Of a stretch of 34,951 bases of DNA, positions 9,479 through 17,302 are shown piece after piece. Both the position numbers and the translations under genes were made by a program. This DNA is from Methanobrevibacter sp. 87.7 (lineage in GTDB: Archaea > Methanobacteriota > Methanobacteria > Methanobacteriales > Methanobacteriaceae), in assembly GCF_002208625.1 (NCBI RefSeq), contig NZ_MRCT01000001.1, positions 1-34,951 of the forward strand, in the 5' to 3' direction. Under the pieces are notes generated by a model. It was not told the origin of the DNA and made no database searches. It was given only the letters and a program-made list of their open reading frames with translations. Position 1 is the first letter of the stretch. The number at the start of each line of letters is the position of its first letter.

Positions 9479-10156
9479 ATGGTTAATATTAAAACTCCTG
9501 TTGTAATCTTAAACTTCAAAACTTATTTAGAAGCAAGTGGTGAAAAAGCTTTAGATTTAGCTAAAGCATTAGAAAGTGCTGCTGATGAATCTGGAATTCA
9601 AATGATAGCTGCACCTCAAGCTTGTGATATTTACAGAATAAAAGAAGAAACTAGTATTCCTATTTTATCTCAACATATTGATGCTATTTCTCCAGGTAGT
9701 CATACAGGTTCTACTTTATTTGAAGCATTAATTGATAATGGTATTGATGGAAGTTTATTAAATCATTCAGAAAAAAGATTAACACTTGCAGATATTCAGT
9801 CAATTAATCAAAAATTAAAAGATAATAATTTAATATCTTGTATCTGTACAAATAACGTTGAAACTAGTGTAGCTGCAGCATGTTTTAATCCAGATATTGT
9901 TGCTATTGAACCTCCTCAACTTATTGGAACTGGTATTTCTGTATCTCAAGCAGAACCAGAAGTAGTTAAAGGAACTGTTGATAAAGTTAAATCTATCAAT
10001 AAAGATGTTAAAGTTTTATGTGGTGCAGGTATTTCTACTGGTGAAGATATGCGTTCAGCAATTGATTTAGGTGCTGAAGGAGTACTTCTTGCATCAGGTA
10101 TTGTTAAAGCTGAAGATCCAAGAAATGCTTTACTTGACCTTGTAAGTAAATTATAA
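9479..10156 (+). CDS. tpiA: Triosephosphate isomerase
   Basis: This cytoplasmic enzyme interconverts dihydroxyacetone phosphate and glyceraldehyde 3-phosphate in gluconeogenesis/glycolysis. Its 225 residues match the short archaeal form (bacterial enzymes are about 250). Visible active-site residues are Asn12 and Lys14 (LNFKTY), electrophile His96 (LNHSEKR) and catalytic Glu144 (AIEPPQLIGTG). The C-terminal phosphate-binding part (CGAGISTGED, then GVLLASGIVKA) is intact. The ATG follows GAGGT with good spacing. The next gene, a GNAT acetyltransferase, begins 17 nt downstream, and pgk lies further along the same strand, so triose-phosphate genes are grouped here. Confidence 0.96.
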   Translation: MVNIKTPVVILNFKTYLEASGEKALDLAKALESAADESGIQMIAAPQACDIYRIKEETSIPILSQHIDAISPGSHTGSTLFEALIDNGIDGSLLNHSEKRLTLADIQSINQKLKDNNLISCICTNNVETSVAAACFNPDIVAIEPPQLIGTGISVSQAEPEVVKGTVDKVKSINKDVKVLCGAGISTGEDMRSAIDLGAEGVLLASGIVKAEDPRNALLDLVSKL

Positions 10157-10173
10157 ATCTTTTTATAGATAAT

Positions 10174-10839
10174 ATGGTTGTTTATAGATCATTATCTGAA
10201 GATGATAATATAGATATTATTGCTGATTGGATTTATCAAACCGATCAAATGTTTAATTTTTTATTTAAAAATAAAGATAATGCAATTAAAGCAATATCTA
10301 AATTAATACTTTCAGATACTAAAAATCTTTATCATAGAGATTTTATAACTGTTGCTTCTGAAGATAATAATATATTAGGTATAGTAATCTCATATATGGG
10401 TTGTGATTTTTCATATTCTGAAATAATTAAAGCATTTTTAGATACAAATTGTAGTTCACGTTTTAGAGTGTACATGTTTACAATTTTAGATGAGATTCTT
10501 GCTTCATATGTTGGAGATAATGAGTATTATATTGGAATTTTATATGTAAATCCTAAATTTAGACATAATAAAATGGGTTCTAAATTAGTTAATTATTGTA
10601 TTAATATTGCTAAAGATTTAGGTTGTGATTGTGTAAAATTAGATGTTGAATCATTTAAAAAGTCTTTACCTAATTTTTATTCTAAATTTGGATTTAAACA
10701 AGATAGTTATAATTTCTTTAAACTATTTAATAATAATTATAAACATGGTTTTATTAGTAATATAATTGCAGGAATTTGTATTTCATATTATTTTGGTCTT
10801 GATTATGGTTGCTATGGTATGAAATTAGATTTAAAATAA
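10174..10839 (+). CDS. GNAT-family N-acetyltransferase
   Basis: This 221-residue protein has a GNAT acetyl-CoA-binding core in its second half: the beta-4 strand YIGILYVNPKFR is followed by the pyrophosphate-binding loop R130-HNKMG and helix SKLVNYCINIAKDLG, then an FYSKFGF element near the end of the fold. The N-terminal 60 residues are less typical. The substrate cannot be told from sequence. The gene starts 17 nt after tpiA with no clear ribosome-binding site, so translation coupling or cotranscription with tpiA is likely. Related GNATs without a known acceptor are common in Methanobacteriales. Confidence 0.8.
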   Translation: MVVYRSLSEDDNIDIIADWIYQTDQMFNFLFKNKDNAIKAISKLILSDTKNLYHRDFITVASEDNNILGIVISYMGCDFSYSEIIKAFLDTNCSSRFRVYMFTILDEILASYVGDNEYYIGILYVNPKFRHNKMGSKLVNYCINIAKDLGCDCVKLDVESFKKSLPNFYSKFGFKQDSYNFFKLFNNNYKHGFISNIIAGICISYYFGLDYGCYGMKLDLK

Positions 10840-10888
10840 TTATTATTAATATTTAAAATTATTTAATTAAAAGTTAAAAGTTGATATT

Positions 10889-11524
10889 ATGGAAAGAGTA
10901 GGTAATGTAGTTGCTATTATTGGTATGGATTTAGATTCTAATTCCTATATTTTTGATGATGTTTTAGTAGATCCTGGAACAGGTCGTCATTTAGATTATT
11001 TTTTTGAAAATCTTAAAGAAGCTAATATAAAAATTGAGGATATTAATAAGATTGTAAATACTCATTGTCATTTTGATCATATAGGTGCAGATGAATATTT
11101 ACAAAAAGAATATGGTCTTGAAGTTTATATGCATGAATTAGATGCAGATGCAGTTAAAAGAGCAGATGGTGAAGAAACAGTTGCAAGTCATTTTGGATCT
11201 AAAGTTCCAGATATTGATGTATCTGTAATTCATGAAAATGATAAATTTAATGATTTTAAAGTTATTCATACTCCAGGACATACTCATGGTGGTATATGTT
11301 TATATGATGGTAAATCATTAATCACTGGAGATACTGTATTCTCAGATGGTAGTTTTGGAAGAAGTGATTTTAAAACAGGTAGTACTGAAGATATGAAAAA
11401 TTCACTTAATAGACTTTCTAAATTAGATGTTGAAAATGTTTTCACTGGACATGGTCCATATATAGTTGGAAATGGTTCTGCATCTGTTAAACTATCTAGT
11501 GATAATGCAAATAAATGGTATTAA
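10889..11524 (+). CDS. Metallo-beta-lactamase-fold hydrolase (glyoxalase II-like)
   Basis: This is a 211-residue single-domain MBL-fold protein. The metal ligands are all visible: H59-x-H61-x-D63-H64 (THCHFDHIG), His131 (HTPGHTHG), Asp148 (TGDTVFSDG) and His188 (FTGHGP). This is the binuclear zinc (or iron) set of hydroxyacylglutathione-hydrolase-like enzymes. Methanogens lack glutathione, so a thioester or other ester substrate is more likely, but it cannot be named. It lies 49 nt after the GNAT gene and 175 nt before pgk on the same strand. The ribosome-binding site is weak. Confidence 0.88.
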   Translation: MERVGNVVAIIGMDLDSNSYIFDDVLVDPGTGRHLDYFFENLKEANIKIEDINKIVNTHCHFDHIGADEYLQKEYGLEVYMHELDADAVKRADGEETVASHFGSKVPDIDVSVIHENDKFNDFKVIHTPGHTHGGICLYDGKSLITGDTVFSDGSFGRSDFKTGSTEDMKNSLNRLSKLDVENVFTGHGPYIVGNGSASVKLSSDNANKWY

Positions 11525-11553
11525 TTTTAAATTTTTTAATTTAATATTCATGT

Positions 11554-11671
11554 CTTCTTTAAATATTTAATTTTAATATTTTATAAAATAGTAATTACAA
11601 ATTTATACCTTCTTTAAGTATTTAATTTTGATATTTTACTAAATTTTATAAAATAGTAATTACAAATTTAT
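11554..11671 (+). repeat. Imperfect direct repeat in front of pgk (promoter-like duplication)
   Basis: Copy 1 is 11554-11606 (53 bp) and copy 2 is 11609-11671 (63 bp). They differ by two substitutions and one 10-nt insertion in copy 2. Each copy contains a TTTATAAAA element followed at once by the 8-bp palindrome GTAATTAC (11591-11598 and 11656-11663). The block ends 28 nt before the pgk start, so it may hold tandem promoters or duplicated operator sites. Confidence 0.65.
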
Positions 11672-11699
11672 TAATAATATATTTTTTAAGAGTGGGATA

Positions 11700-12941
11700 A
11701 TGGTTGGAAAGTTTTATACTATTGATGATTTTGATGTAGAAGGTAAGACAGTACTTTTAAGAATTGATATTAATTCACCAGTAGATCCAAACACTGGTTC
11801 TATTTTAGATGATACACGTATGAAATTGCATTCTAAAACAATTTTGGAACTTGCAAGAAAAGGAGCTAGAGTGATAATTTTAGCTCATCAATCACGTCCA
11901 GGTAAAAAAGATTTTACCACTTTAAGACAACATTCTGATGTTTTAAGTAGACTTCTTAGAAGGAAAGTTAAATATGTTGATAGTATATTCTCAACTCCTG
12001 CTAAACTTGCAATTAATAATCTACGTCCAGGGGAAATTCTTCTTCTTGAAAATGTTAGGTTTTTTTCAGAAGAATCATTAAAACGTCCTATTGAACAACA
12101 AGCACAATCTATGATTGTACGTGAACTTTCACCATTAATTGATTATTTTGTTAATGATGCTTTTGCAGCTGCTCATCGTGGACAAGTTTCACTTGTAGGT
12201 TTTACACTTAATACACCTTCTGCTGCAGGTCGTGTAATGGAACATGAATTACATATTATTCAATCTACTTTAGATAATGTTAAATCTCCATGTGTATTTG
12301 CACTTGGTGGTATGAAAGCTGATGATTCTATTATGGTAGCTGAAAATGTATGTGAAAATGGTACTGCTGATTATGTTTTAACAAGTGGTCTTGTTGCAAA
12401 TATATTCCTTGCAGCAGCAGGATATAATATTGGAAAACCAAATATGGATTTAATTAAATCTCAAGGATATCTTGATATGATTGATAAATGTAAAGGTTTA
12501 CTTGAGAAATATCCTAATCAAATAGTATATCCTAAAGATGTAGCTGTTGAAATAGGTAATGAAAGAGTAGATGTTTCTATTGATGAAATTCCAGATTATC
12601 CAATTTATGATATTGGTAAAAACACTAGTGCAGAATATGCGAAATCTATTATGCATGCAGAAACAATATTTGCAAATGGTCCTGCAGGAGTATTTGAAAA
12701 TCCATTATTTTCAATAGGTACTGAAGATATTATTAATGCTATTGTATCATCTAATGGTTATTCAATTATTGGTGGTGGACATATTGGTGCTGCTACTGTA
12801 AATATGGGATATGAAAATAAGGTTAATCATGTAAGTAGTGGTGGTGGAGCTTGTATTAATTTACTTGCTGGTAAAAAACTAGATGCAGTTGAAGCATTAA
12901 TTAATAATAAAAAAAGATTTGATAAAAAATTAAATCTATAA
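11700..12941 (+). CDS. pgk: Phosphoglycerate kinase
   Basis: This enzyme transfers phosphate between 1,3-bisphosphoglycerate/ADP and 3-phosphoglycerate/ATP in the cytoplasm. The 413-residue length is usual for the archaeal form. The substrate loop RIDINSP (21-27, for the common RVDFNVP) is conserved with changes. Other motifs are HQSRPG (63-68), NDAFAAAHR (152-160), the GGMKADDS segment (203-210), NGPAGVFE (326-333), GGGHIGAAT (358-366, replacing the GGGDTAAA seen in many homologues) and SSGGGA (379-384). The start follows a GTGGGAT stretch that can act as a weak Shine-Dalgarno. A duplicated promoter-like block lies directly upstream, so the gene probably has its own promoter rather than depending on tpiA. 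Confidence 0.96.
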   Translation: MVGKFYTIDDFDVEGKTVLLRIDINSPVDPNTGSILDDTRMKLHSKTILELARKGARVIILAHQSRPGKKDFTTLRQHSDVLSRLLRRKVKYVDSIFSTPAKLAINNLRPGEILLLENVRFFSEESLKRPIEQQAQSMIVRELSPLIDYFVNDAFAAAHRGQVSLVGFTLNTPSAAGRVMEHELHIIQSTLDNVKSPCVFALGGMKADDSIMVAENVCENGTADYVLTSGLVANIFLAAAGYNIGKPNMDLIKSQGYLDMIDKCKGLLEKYPNQIVYPKDVAVEIGNERVDVSIDEIPDYPIYDIGKNTSAEYAKSIMHAETIFANGPAGVFENPLFSIGTEDIINAIVSSNGYSIIGGGHIGAATVNMGYENKVNHVSSGGGACINLLAGKKLDAVEALINNKKRFDKKLNL

Positions 12942-12954
12942 TTTTTTTTATATT

Positions 12955-13022
12955 TTTTAATATTTTTAGCTATTTTTTAGTTTTCAGTTATTTTCTTGTT
13001 TTAATATTTTTAGCTATTTTTT
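12955..13022 (+). terminator. T-rich termination zone with a repeated 24-mer after pgk
   Basis: A 24-nt T-rich element with the core TTTTTAGCTATTTTTT occurs at 12955-12978 and again, unchanged, at 12999-13022. Archaeal polymerase stops at such U-rich tracts, so this is probably the pgk terminator. It carries no strong hairpin. Confidence 0.5.
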
Positions 13023-13156
13023 TAAATTATTTTTTTTTTAAAAATAGATTTTATAAGTTTTTAATATCTTGAAATTAAGTTCTTTTAAAAATAGATTCTA
13101 TTTATTATTTATTTTTTTATATTTAAATAAATATGAGAAATAATATAAGAGTTTAA

Positions 13157-13783
13157 TTATATTTTTTTAAACTCTTCAAGTAATTTTTCACTAGCTTTTT
13201 TTGGTTCTTCTGCATTCATAATTGCAGAAACTACAGATATTCCATCTGCACCAGTACCTTTTAATTCTTTAACATTTTCTGTTTTAATTCCACCAATAGC
13301 AATTACTGGAATATTTACAGATTCTTTTATTTTTTTAAAGTCTTCAATACTTACAGAATCTGCATCTTTTTTAGTATTTGTTGTAAAAACAGCTCCACAA
13401 CCAATATAATCAGCACCATCTTCTTCTGCTTTTTTTGCTTGTTCAACTGTTTGAGCAGAAATTCCAAGTATTCTATCTGGTCCAAGTATATCTCTTGCTA
13501 ATGCACCATCAATATCATCTTGACCTACATGTGCACCATCTGCACCAAGAGCTATTGCAATACTTAATCTATCATTGATTATAAGTGGAATATCATACTT
13601 ATCAGTTATTTCTTTAACTGCCTTTGCTTTTTCATAAAATGGTATAAGATCTAATTCTTTTTCACGAACTTGTACAATACTTACTCCACCTTTAATACTT
13701 TCTTCAATGATATTTAAGAATTCTTGATTTCTTTTATCTTTACTATTAGTTACAAGATATAAAGAATAATCAATGTCTTTCAT
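13157..13783 (-). CDS. thiE: Thiamine-phosphate synthase
   Basis: ThiE joins HMP-pyrophosphate and HET-phosphate to form thiamine monophosphate. The 208-residue protein is a single TIM barrel of normal length. Family motifs are VQVREKE (37-43), INDR (69-72), HVGQDD (85-90), GCGAVFTTNTK (128-138), the phosphate-binding IAIGGI (161-166) and ISVVSAI (182-188). The ATG has a strong GGAGG about 7 nt upstream on the minus strand. It is the last gene of a minus-strand run thiM2-thiM1-thiE, with a 117-nt gap to thiM1. Archaea of this group often use ThiN for this reaction, so a bacterial-type ThiE beside two ThiM fits salvage of thiazole made elsewhere. Confidence 0.95.
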   Translation of the reverse strand: MKDIDYSLYLVTNSKDKRNQEFLNIIEESIKGGVSIVQVREKELDLIPFYEKAKAVKEITDKYDIPLIINDRLSIAIALGADGAHVGQDDIDGALARDILGPDRILGISAQTVEQAKKAEEDGADYIGCGAVFTTNTKKDADSVSIEDFKKIKESVNIPVIAIGGIKTENVKELKGTGADGISVVSAIMNAEEPKKASEKLLEEFKKI

Positions 13784-13900
13784 ATTATTCCTCCATTTTA
13801 AAAATTAATAAAAAATTATTTATTAAATAAATTTAAGTTTTTATAATTATTTTAAAATCTTATTTAAAAAATTTTTATAATTATATTATAGATTTAATAT

Positions 13901-14788
13901 TTAATTTATATTTACTTTTAAAATATTATTTAATTTAGATTTATTAAGAATTTCTTCATTATTTAATTTATATAATTCATCAATAAGCTGAGTTCTAAAG
14001 CTACCTGTTCCTAAATTGTTTTCTTTACAGTATTCTCCAGCTATTTCTCCTGCAATTCCCATACTTAATCCAGCAGTAATTGTAGCTATTAGTTTGTCAT
14101 CATTTGATCCAATGAATGCACCAAGTATTGATGATAACATACATCCAGTTCCAGTTATACGTGGCATCATGTCACTACCATTTTCTATGGTGTATGTGTT
14201 TTCTCCATCTGATATAATATCAATTGGTCCACTTGCAAATACAATTGTATTAAGTTGGTTTGCTAATTTTTTAACAATTCTTCCATTTACTTTAATGTTA
14301 TTACTAGATATGATATCTTCATCTGCTACATCTACACCTTTAACAATATTTTCAACATTTTCTAAAATTCCAACAAATTTAGCAATTGCTTTAATTTCAG
14401 ACATATTTGCACGTATTGCAGTTGGATGATAATCTCTAATAATTTTTAATGTTGTATCATTTCTAAGTCCACTAATTCCAATTCCTACAGGATCAAGAAC
14501 AATTGGTGTTTGAATTTTATATGCTTCATCTGCAGATGTAAACATTCCAGCTATTTGACTTTTAGTTAATGTACCAATATTAATTACAATTGCATTATCT
14601 ATTTTAGCTATTTCTCTTTGTTCTGATTCATCATTTGACATTAAAGGTGATGCACCAATTGCAAGAACTGCATTTGCACAATCATTAACAGTTACAATAT
14701 TTGTAATACATTGTGTAAGTGGTGCTTTTCTTCTTAAATTTTCTAATGCTTTTAAACATTTATTAATTATTTCATTATTATCTGTCAT
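13901..14788 (-). CDS. thiM: Hydroxyethylthiazole kinase (copy 1)
   Basis: ThiM phosphorylates 4-methyl-5-(2-hydroxyethyl)thiazole, feeding ThiE in thiamine salvage. This 295-residue protein has the ribokinase-like ThiM fold: LTQCITNIVTVNDCANA (24-40), LDPVGIG (98-104), the RANMSEI segment (126-132) and the active-site GTGCML with Cys216. It is a tandem paralogue of the gene starting at 15808. The first 20 residues and last 25 differ from that copy, while much of the centre is the same. No clear ribosome-binding site precedes the ATG. Both copies look catalytically intact, so dosage or a slightly different substrate is possible; the sequence does not decide. Confidence 0.94.
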   Translation of the reverse strand: MTDNNEIINKCLKALENLRRKAPLTQCITNIVTVNDCANAVLAIGASPLMSNDESEQREIAKIDNAIVINIGTLTKSQIAGMFTSADEAYKIQTPIVLDPVGIGISGLRNDTTLKIIRDYHPTAIRANMSEIKAIAKFVGILENVENIVKGVDVADEDIISSNNIKVNGRIVKKLANQLNTIVFASGPIDIISDGENTYTIENGSDMMPRITGTGCMLSSILGAFIGSNDDKLIATITAGLSMGIAGEIAGEYCKENNLGTGSFRTQLIDELYKLNNEEILNKSKLNNILKVNIN

Positions 14789-14838
14789 ATTTTAACTTAT
14801 ACTAATTTTTATTATAAAATTCAAATTTAATTTATTAA

Positions 14839-14857
14839 AATTAGCTATTTGCTAATT
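14839..14857 (-). other. Small hairpin between the two thiM genes
   Basis: AATTAGC (14839-14845) and GCTAATT (14851-14857) form a perfect 7-bp stem with a 5-nt loop in the 150-nt gap. It could mark mRNA processing or be a regulator site. No function is proven. Confidence 0.35.
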
Positions 14858-14938
14858 ATTTTCTATTTTAAACTTTATTTAAGATTTAATTATTTTAATT
14901 TCTATCATAATCCTATTTTAAAGTTTTTTATATTTTAA

Positions 14939-15808
14939 TTATATTTCTAATGAATTGAATTTAGCCATTTTTTTAATAGTTTCATAATTCATTTTATATA
15001 ATTCATCAATGAAGTATGCTCTGAAATTACCTGTTCCTAAATTGTTTTCTTTACAGTATTCTCCAGCTATTTCTCCTGCAATTGCGGTAGTTAAACCTGC
15101 AGTAATTACTCCAATTAATGGTTTATTTGAACCAATAAATGCAGCTACTACTGCAGAAAGCATACATCCTGATCCAGTTATACGTGGCATCATGTCACTA
15201 CCATTTTCTATGGTGTATGTGTTTTCTCCATCTGATATAATATCAATTGGTCCACTTGCAAATACAATTGTATTAAGTTGGTTTGCTAAATCTTTTACAA
15301 TTTTACCATTTCTTTTAAGATTATCTTTTGAAATAATATCATCATCTGCTACATCTACTCCTTTTGCAATAGTTTCTTCATTGATAATTCCAATTAATCT
15401 TGCTATTGTTTTTATTTCAGACATATTTCCTCTAATTGAAGCAAGTTCATAATTATTGATTATTTTTAGTACAACTTCGTTTCTAAGAGTACTTATTCCT
15501 ACTCCTACTGGATCTAAAGTTATTGGGATATTTTCTTCATTTGCTTTTTTACAAGCTACAAACATTGCTTCTCTTTGGTCTTTACTTAGTTTACCAATAT
15601 TTATTTCAAGTGCATTATTAATTCCTACAACTTCTTCCTCTTCTTCAGCATCGTCTGCCATCATAGGTGAACCACCTACTGTAAGAACTGCATTTGCACA
15701 ATCATTAGATGTAACTATGTTCGTTATACATTGGGTTAATGGTTTTATTTTTTTAATATTTGTTAATCCGTTTTCTGTTTCTTTTAATAATTCTTTACTG
15801 TTAATCAT
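14939..15808 (-). CDS. thiM: Hydroxyethylthiazole kinase (copy 2)
   Basis: This 289-residue second ThiM is the promoter-proximal gene of the thiamine salvage run. It keeps LTQCITNIVTSNDCANA (24-40), LDPVGVG (98-104), the RGNMSEI segment and active-site GSGCML with Cys215. It has an acidic stretch ADDAEEEEEV (51-60) where copy 1 has SNDESEQREI. The ATG is preceded by AAGAGAT at a workable distance. Two tracts are identical at DNA level to copy 1 (117 bp and 56 bp), far above the similarity of the rest, which suggests recombination between the copies. Two palindromes lie about 140-185 nt upstream and may control the operon. Confidence 0.94.
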   Translation of the reverse strand: MINSKELLKETENGLTNIKKIKPLTQCITNIVTSNDCANAVLTVGGSPMMADDAEEEEEVVGINNALEINIGKLSKDQREAMFVACKKANEENIPITLDPVGVGISTLRNEVVLKIINNYELASIRGNMSEIKTIARLIGIINEETIAKGVDVADDDIISKDNLKRNGKIVKDLANQLNTIVFASGPIDIISDGENTYTIENGSDMMPRITGSGCMLSAVVAAFIGSNKPLIGVITAGLTTAIAGEIAGEYCKENNLGTGNFRAYFIDELYKMNYETIKKMAKFNSLEI

Positions 15809-15947
15809 ATTTTTATCTCTTAATAATTTTTAATATTTAAAAATAGTTATTAAATAACTTAAAATCTAATTAAAGTTTTTAATAATTAATAAAGTATAAT
15901 TAAATTTTTATTATCTATTAAAATTTCATTAAAGTTTTTAATATTGA

Positions 15948-15993
15948 ATTGTATGTTTGAATTAGATTTTTACATACAATATAACATATGTTA
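15948..15993. promoter_or_regulatory. Two palindromes between thiM copy 2 and tRNA-Thr (candidate operators)
   Basis: ATTGTATGT (15948-15956) pairs with ACATACAAT (15972-15980), a 9-bp inverted repeat with a 15-nt spacer. Next to it TAACATATGTTA (15982-15993) is a perfect 12-bp palindrome. They lie in the divergent region between the thiamine cluster and tRNA-Thr. A thiamine regulator of the archaeal ThiR type is one candidate binder; that is inference. Confidence 0.4.
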
Positions 15994-16051
15994 ATTTTTA
16001 TATTTATTTTATTCTATAATCTCTTAGAAATTTTATATAAAAATAATAGTA

Positions 16052-16063
16052 ACATTTATATGT
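16052..16063 (+). promoter_or_regulatory. Promoter (TATA box) of tRNA-Thr
   Basis: ACATTTATATGT includes a box A about 48 nt before the tRNA. The same 12-mer occurs far upstream of rps12 (26566-26577). Another TATA-like element lies near 16031. Confidence 0.5.
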
Positions 16064-16102
16064 TAAATTGAATAAAAGTAATTATGTTATTATACTAATT
16101 AT

Positions 16103-16175
16103 GCCTCGGTGGCTCAGTCGGTAGAGCGCCAGACTTGTAATCTGGTGGTCGGGGGTTCAATTCCCCCTCGGGGCT
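16103..16175 (+). tRNA. tRNA-Thr (anticodon TGT)
   Basis: The 73-nt cloverleaf has acceptor GCCTCGG/TCGGGGC with two wobble pairs, anticodon stem CCAGA/TCTGG around loop CTTGTAA (anticodon TGT at 16136-16138), and T arm GGGGG/CCCCC with TTCAATT. The discriminator is T and no CCA is encoded. No intron is seen. It is the first of five tRNA genes in a row on this strand. Confidence 0.95.
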
Positions 16176-16370
16176 TATAATAGTATTTAAATTTTTTTAA
16201 ATATTATTATTTTATTTAATTTAGTTTTTTACTTTATTAAAAACTTTATTTTATAGTTTAAGATAAAATTTATTCTATATTTTTTCTATTTATTTTTAGA
16301 AAGAATTTTTTTAGTATGATTTTATTTAACTTCATTATTTTTAATAAATTTCATAGTAAAAAACGAAACA

Positions 16371-16380
16371 TTTATATATA
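16371..16380 (+). promoter_or_regulatory. Promoter (BRE and TATA box) of tRNA-Pro/tRNA-Tyr
   Basis: CGAAACA followed by TTTATATATA is a strong archaeal BRE/TATA pair, about 55 nt before tRNA-Pro. Transcription should start near 16400. Confidence 0.6.
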
Positions 16381-16431
16381 TCTTTTATCTAATATATTAG
16401 ATAGTTATATTGTTTTATATAATATTTGTAT

Positions 16432-16506
<75 letters not shown>

Positions 16507-16510
16507 CTGT

Positions 16511-16584
<74 letters not shown>

Positions 16585-16647
16585 TTTAATATTTTAAATT
16601 TATCATAGGCGTGTATTTTATTTTTTTTATTATGAAATATACAAACC

Positions 16648-16655
16648 TTTATATA
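16648..16655 (+). promoter_or_regulatory. Promoter (TATA box) of tRNA-Asp
   Basis: ACAAACC followed by TTTATATA lies about 75 nt upstream of tRNA-Asp and looks like the other tRNA promoters in this cluster. Confidence 0.5.
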
Positions 16656-16725
16656 CTATGATAACTAAAGTATTAATAGTTGCATATTATAGAGTTTAAT
16701 ATGTTAATTTATATTTAGTGAGTGT

Positions 16726-16797
16726 GCCTTGGTGGTGTAGGGGCTATCATGTGGGCCTGTCGAGCCCGCGACTCGGGTTCAAATCCCGGCCAAGGCG
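16726..16797 (+). tRNA. tRNA-Asp (anticodon GTC)
   Basis: The 72-nt gene has acceptor GCCTTGG/CCAAGGC, anticodon stem TGGGC/GCCCG around CTGTCGA (GTC at 16759-16761), and T arm CGGG-TTCAAAT-CCCG. The discriminator is G, as expected for Asp. Confidence 0.95.
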
Positions 16798-16840
16798 CTT
16801 TTCTAAAAGTAAATTAATTAATTCTTAATTTTACAAAAGC

Positions 16841-16848
16841 TTTATATA
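16841..16848 (+). promoter_or_regulatory. Promoter (TATA box) of tRNA-Lys
   Basis: ACAAAAGC followed by TTTATATA lies about 60 nt upstream of tRNA-Lys, matching the layout of the other tRNA promoters here. The transcript may run on into rpoH. Confidence 0.5.
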
Positions 16849-16903
16849 GTATGCTAACATAAATAAATATTGGAAACTATCCAAAATTTAAATGTATTTG
16901 TGA

Positions 16904-16977
<74 letters not shown>

Positions 16978-17056
16978 TTTTCTAGTTTTTTTATATTTTT
17001 ATTTTATGAGTTTTTCAATAATTTTTTATCGATTTTTCATATTGGAGGAAATTAAT

Positions 17057-17302
17057 TTGAAATTGGATATCCAAAAACATGATTTAGTTCCTGTACATGA
17101 GATTTTAAGTGAAAAAGAAAAAGAAGAATTTATAGAAAATTTAGAATATGATGAAGAAAACCTTCCAAAAATTTTATTAAGAGATCCTGTTGTTAAAGAA
17201 ATAGGTGCTAAAGAAGGAGACATTCTTAGAATTACTCGTGAAAGTAAAACTGCCGGAATGTTTGTAACTTACAGGTTAGTTGTAGACAGAGATTCTGATT
17301 AG
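17057..17302 (+). CDS. rpoH: DNA-directed RNA polymerase subunit H (RPB5-like)
   Basis: RpoH is the archaeal equivalent of the C-terminal domain of eukaryotic RPB5, a small part of the polymerase jaw. The start is set at TTG 17057: GGAGG at 17044-17048 is 8 nt upstream, and the resulting 81 residues match the family length of about 75-80. A longer reading frame from ATG 17006 would add 17 residues with no similarity to the family. Conserved features are the N-terminal HDLVPVHEILSEKE and the C-terminal LPKILLRDPVVKEIGAKEGD...ITR. It opens the RNA polymerase block, but 342 nt separate it from rpoB'', an unusually large gap. Confidence 0.95.
   Translation: MKLDIQKHDLVPVHEILSEKEKEEFIENLEYDEENLPKILLRDPVVKEIGAKEGDILRITRESKTAGMFVTYRLVVDRDSD

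Noticed and set aside
14016-15833. Plus-strand open frames opposite both thiM genes (14016-14429, 15009-15452, 15456-15833)
   Set aside because: They are antisense shadows of two clearly recognisable ThiM proteins; their similarity to each other follows from the similarity of the thiM copies.
13784-16102. Possible TPP riboswitch upstream of the thi genes
   Set aside because: The conserved CTGAGA and partner loops of the TPP element are not visible on the minus strand before thiM2, thiM1 or thiE.
17006-17056. N-terminal extension of RpoH from ATG 17006
   Set aside because: The extra 17 residues are unlike the family, and GGAGG at 17044-17048 points to TTG 17057.
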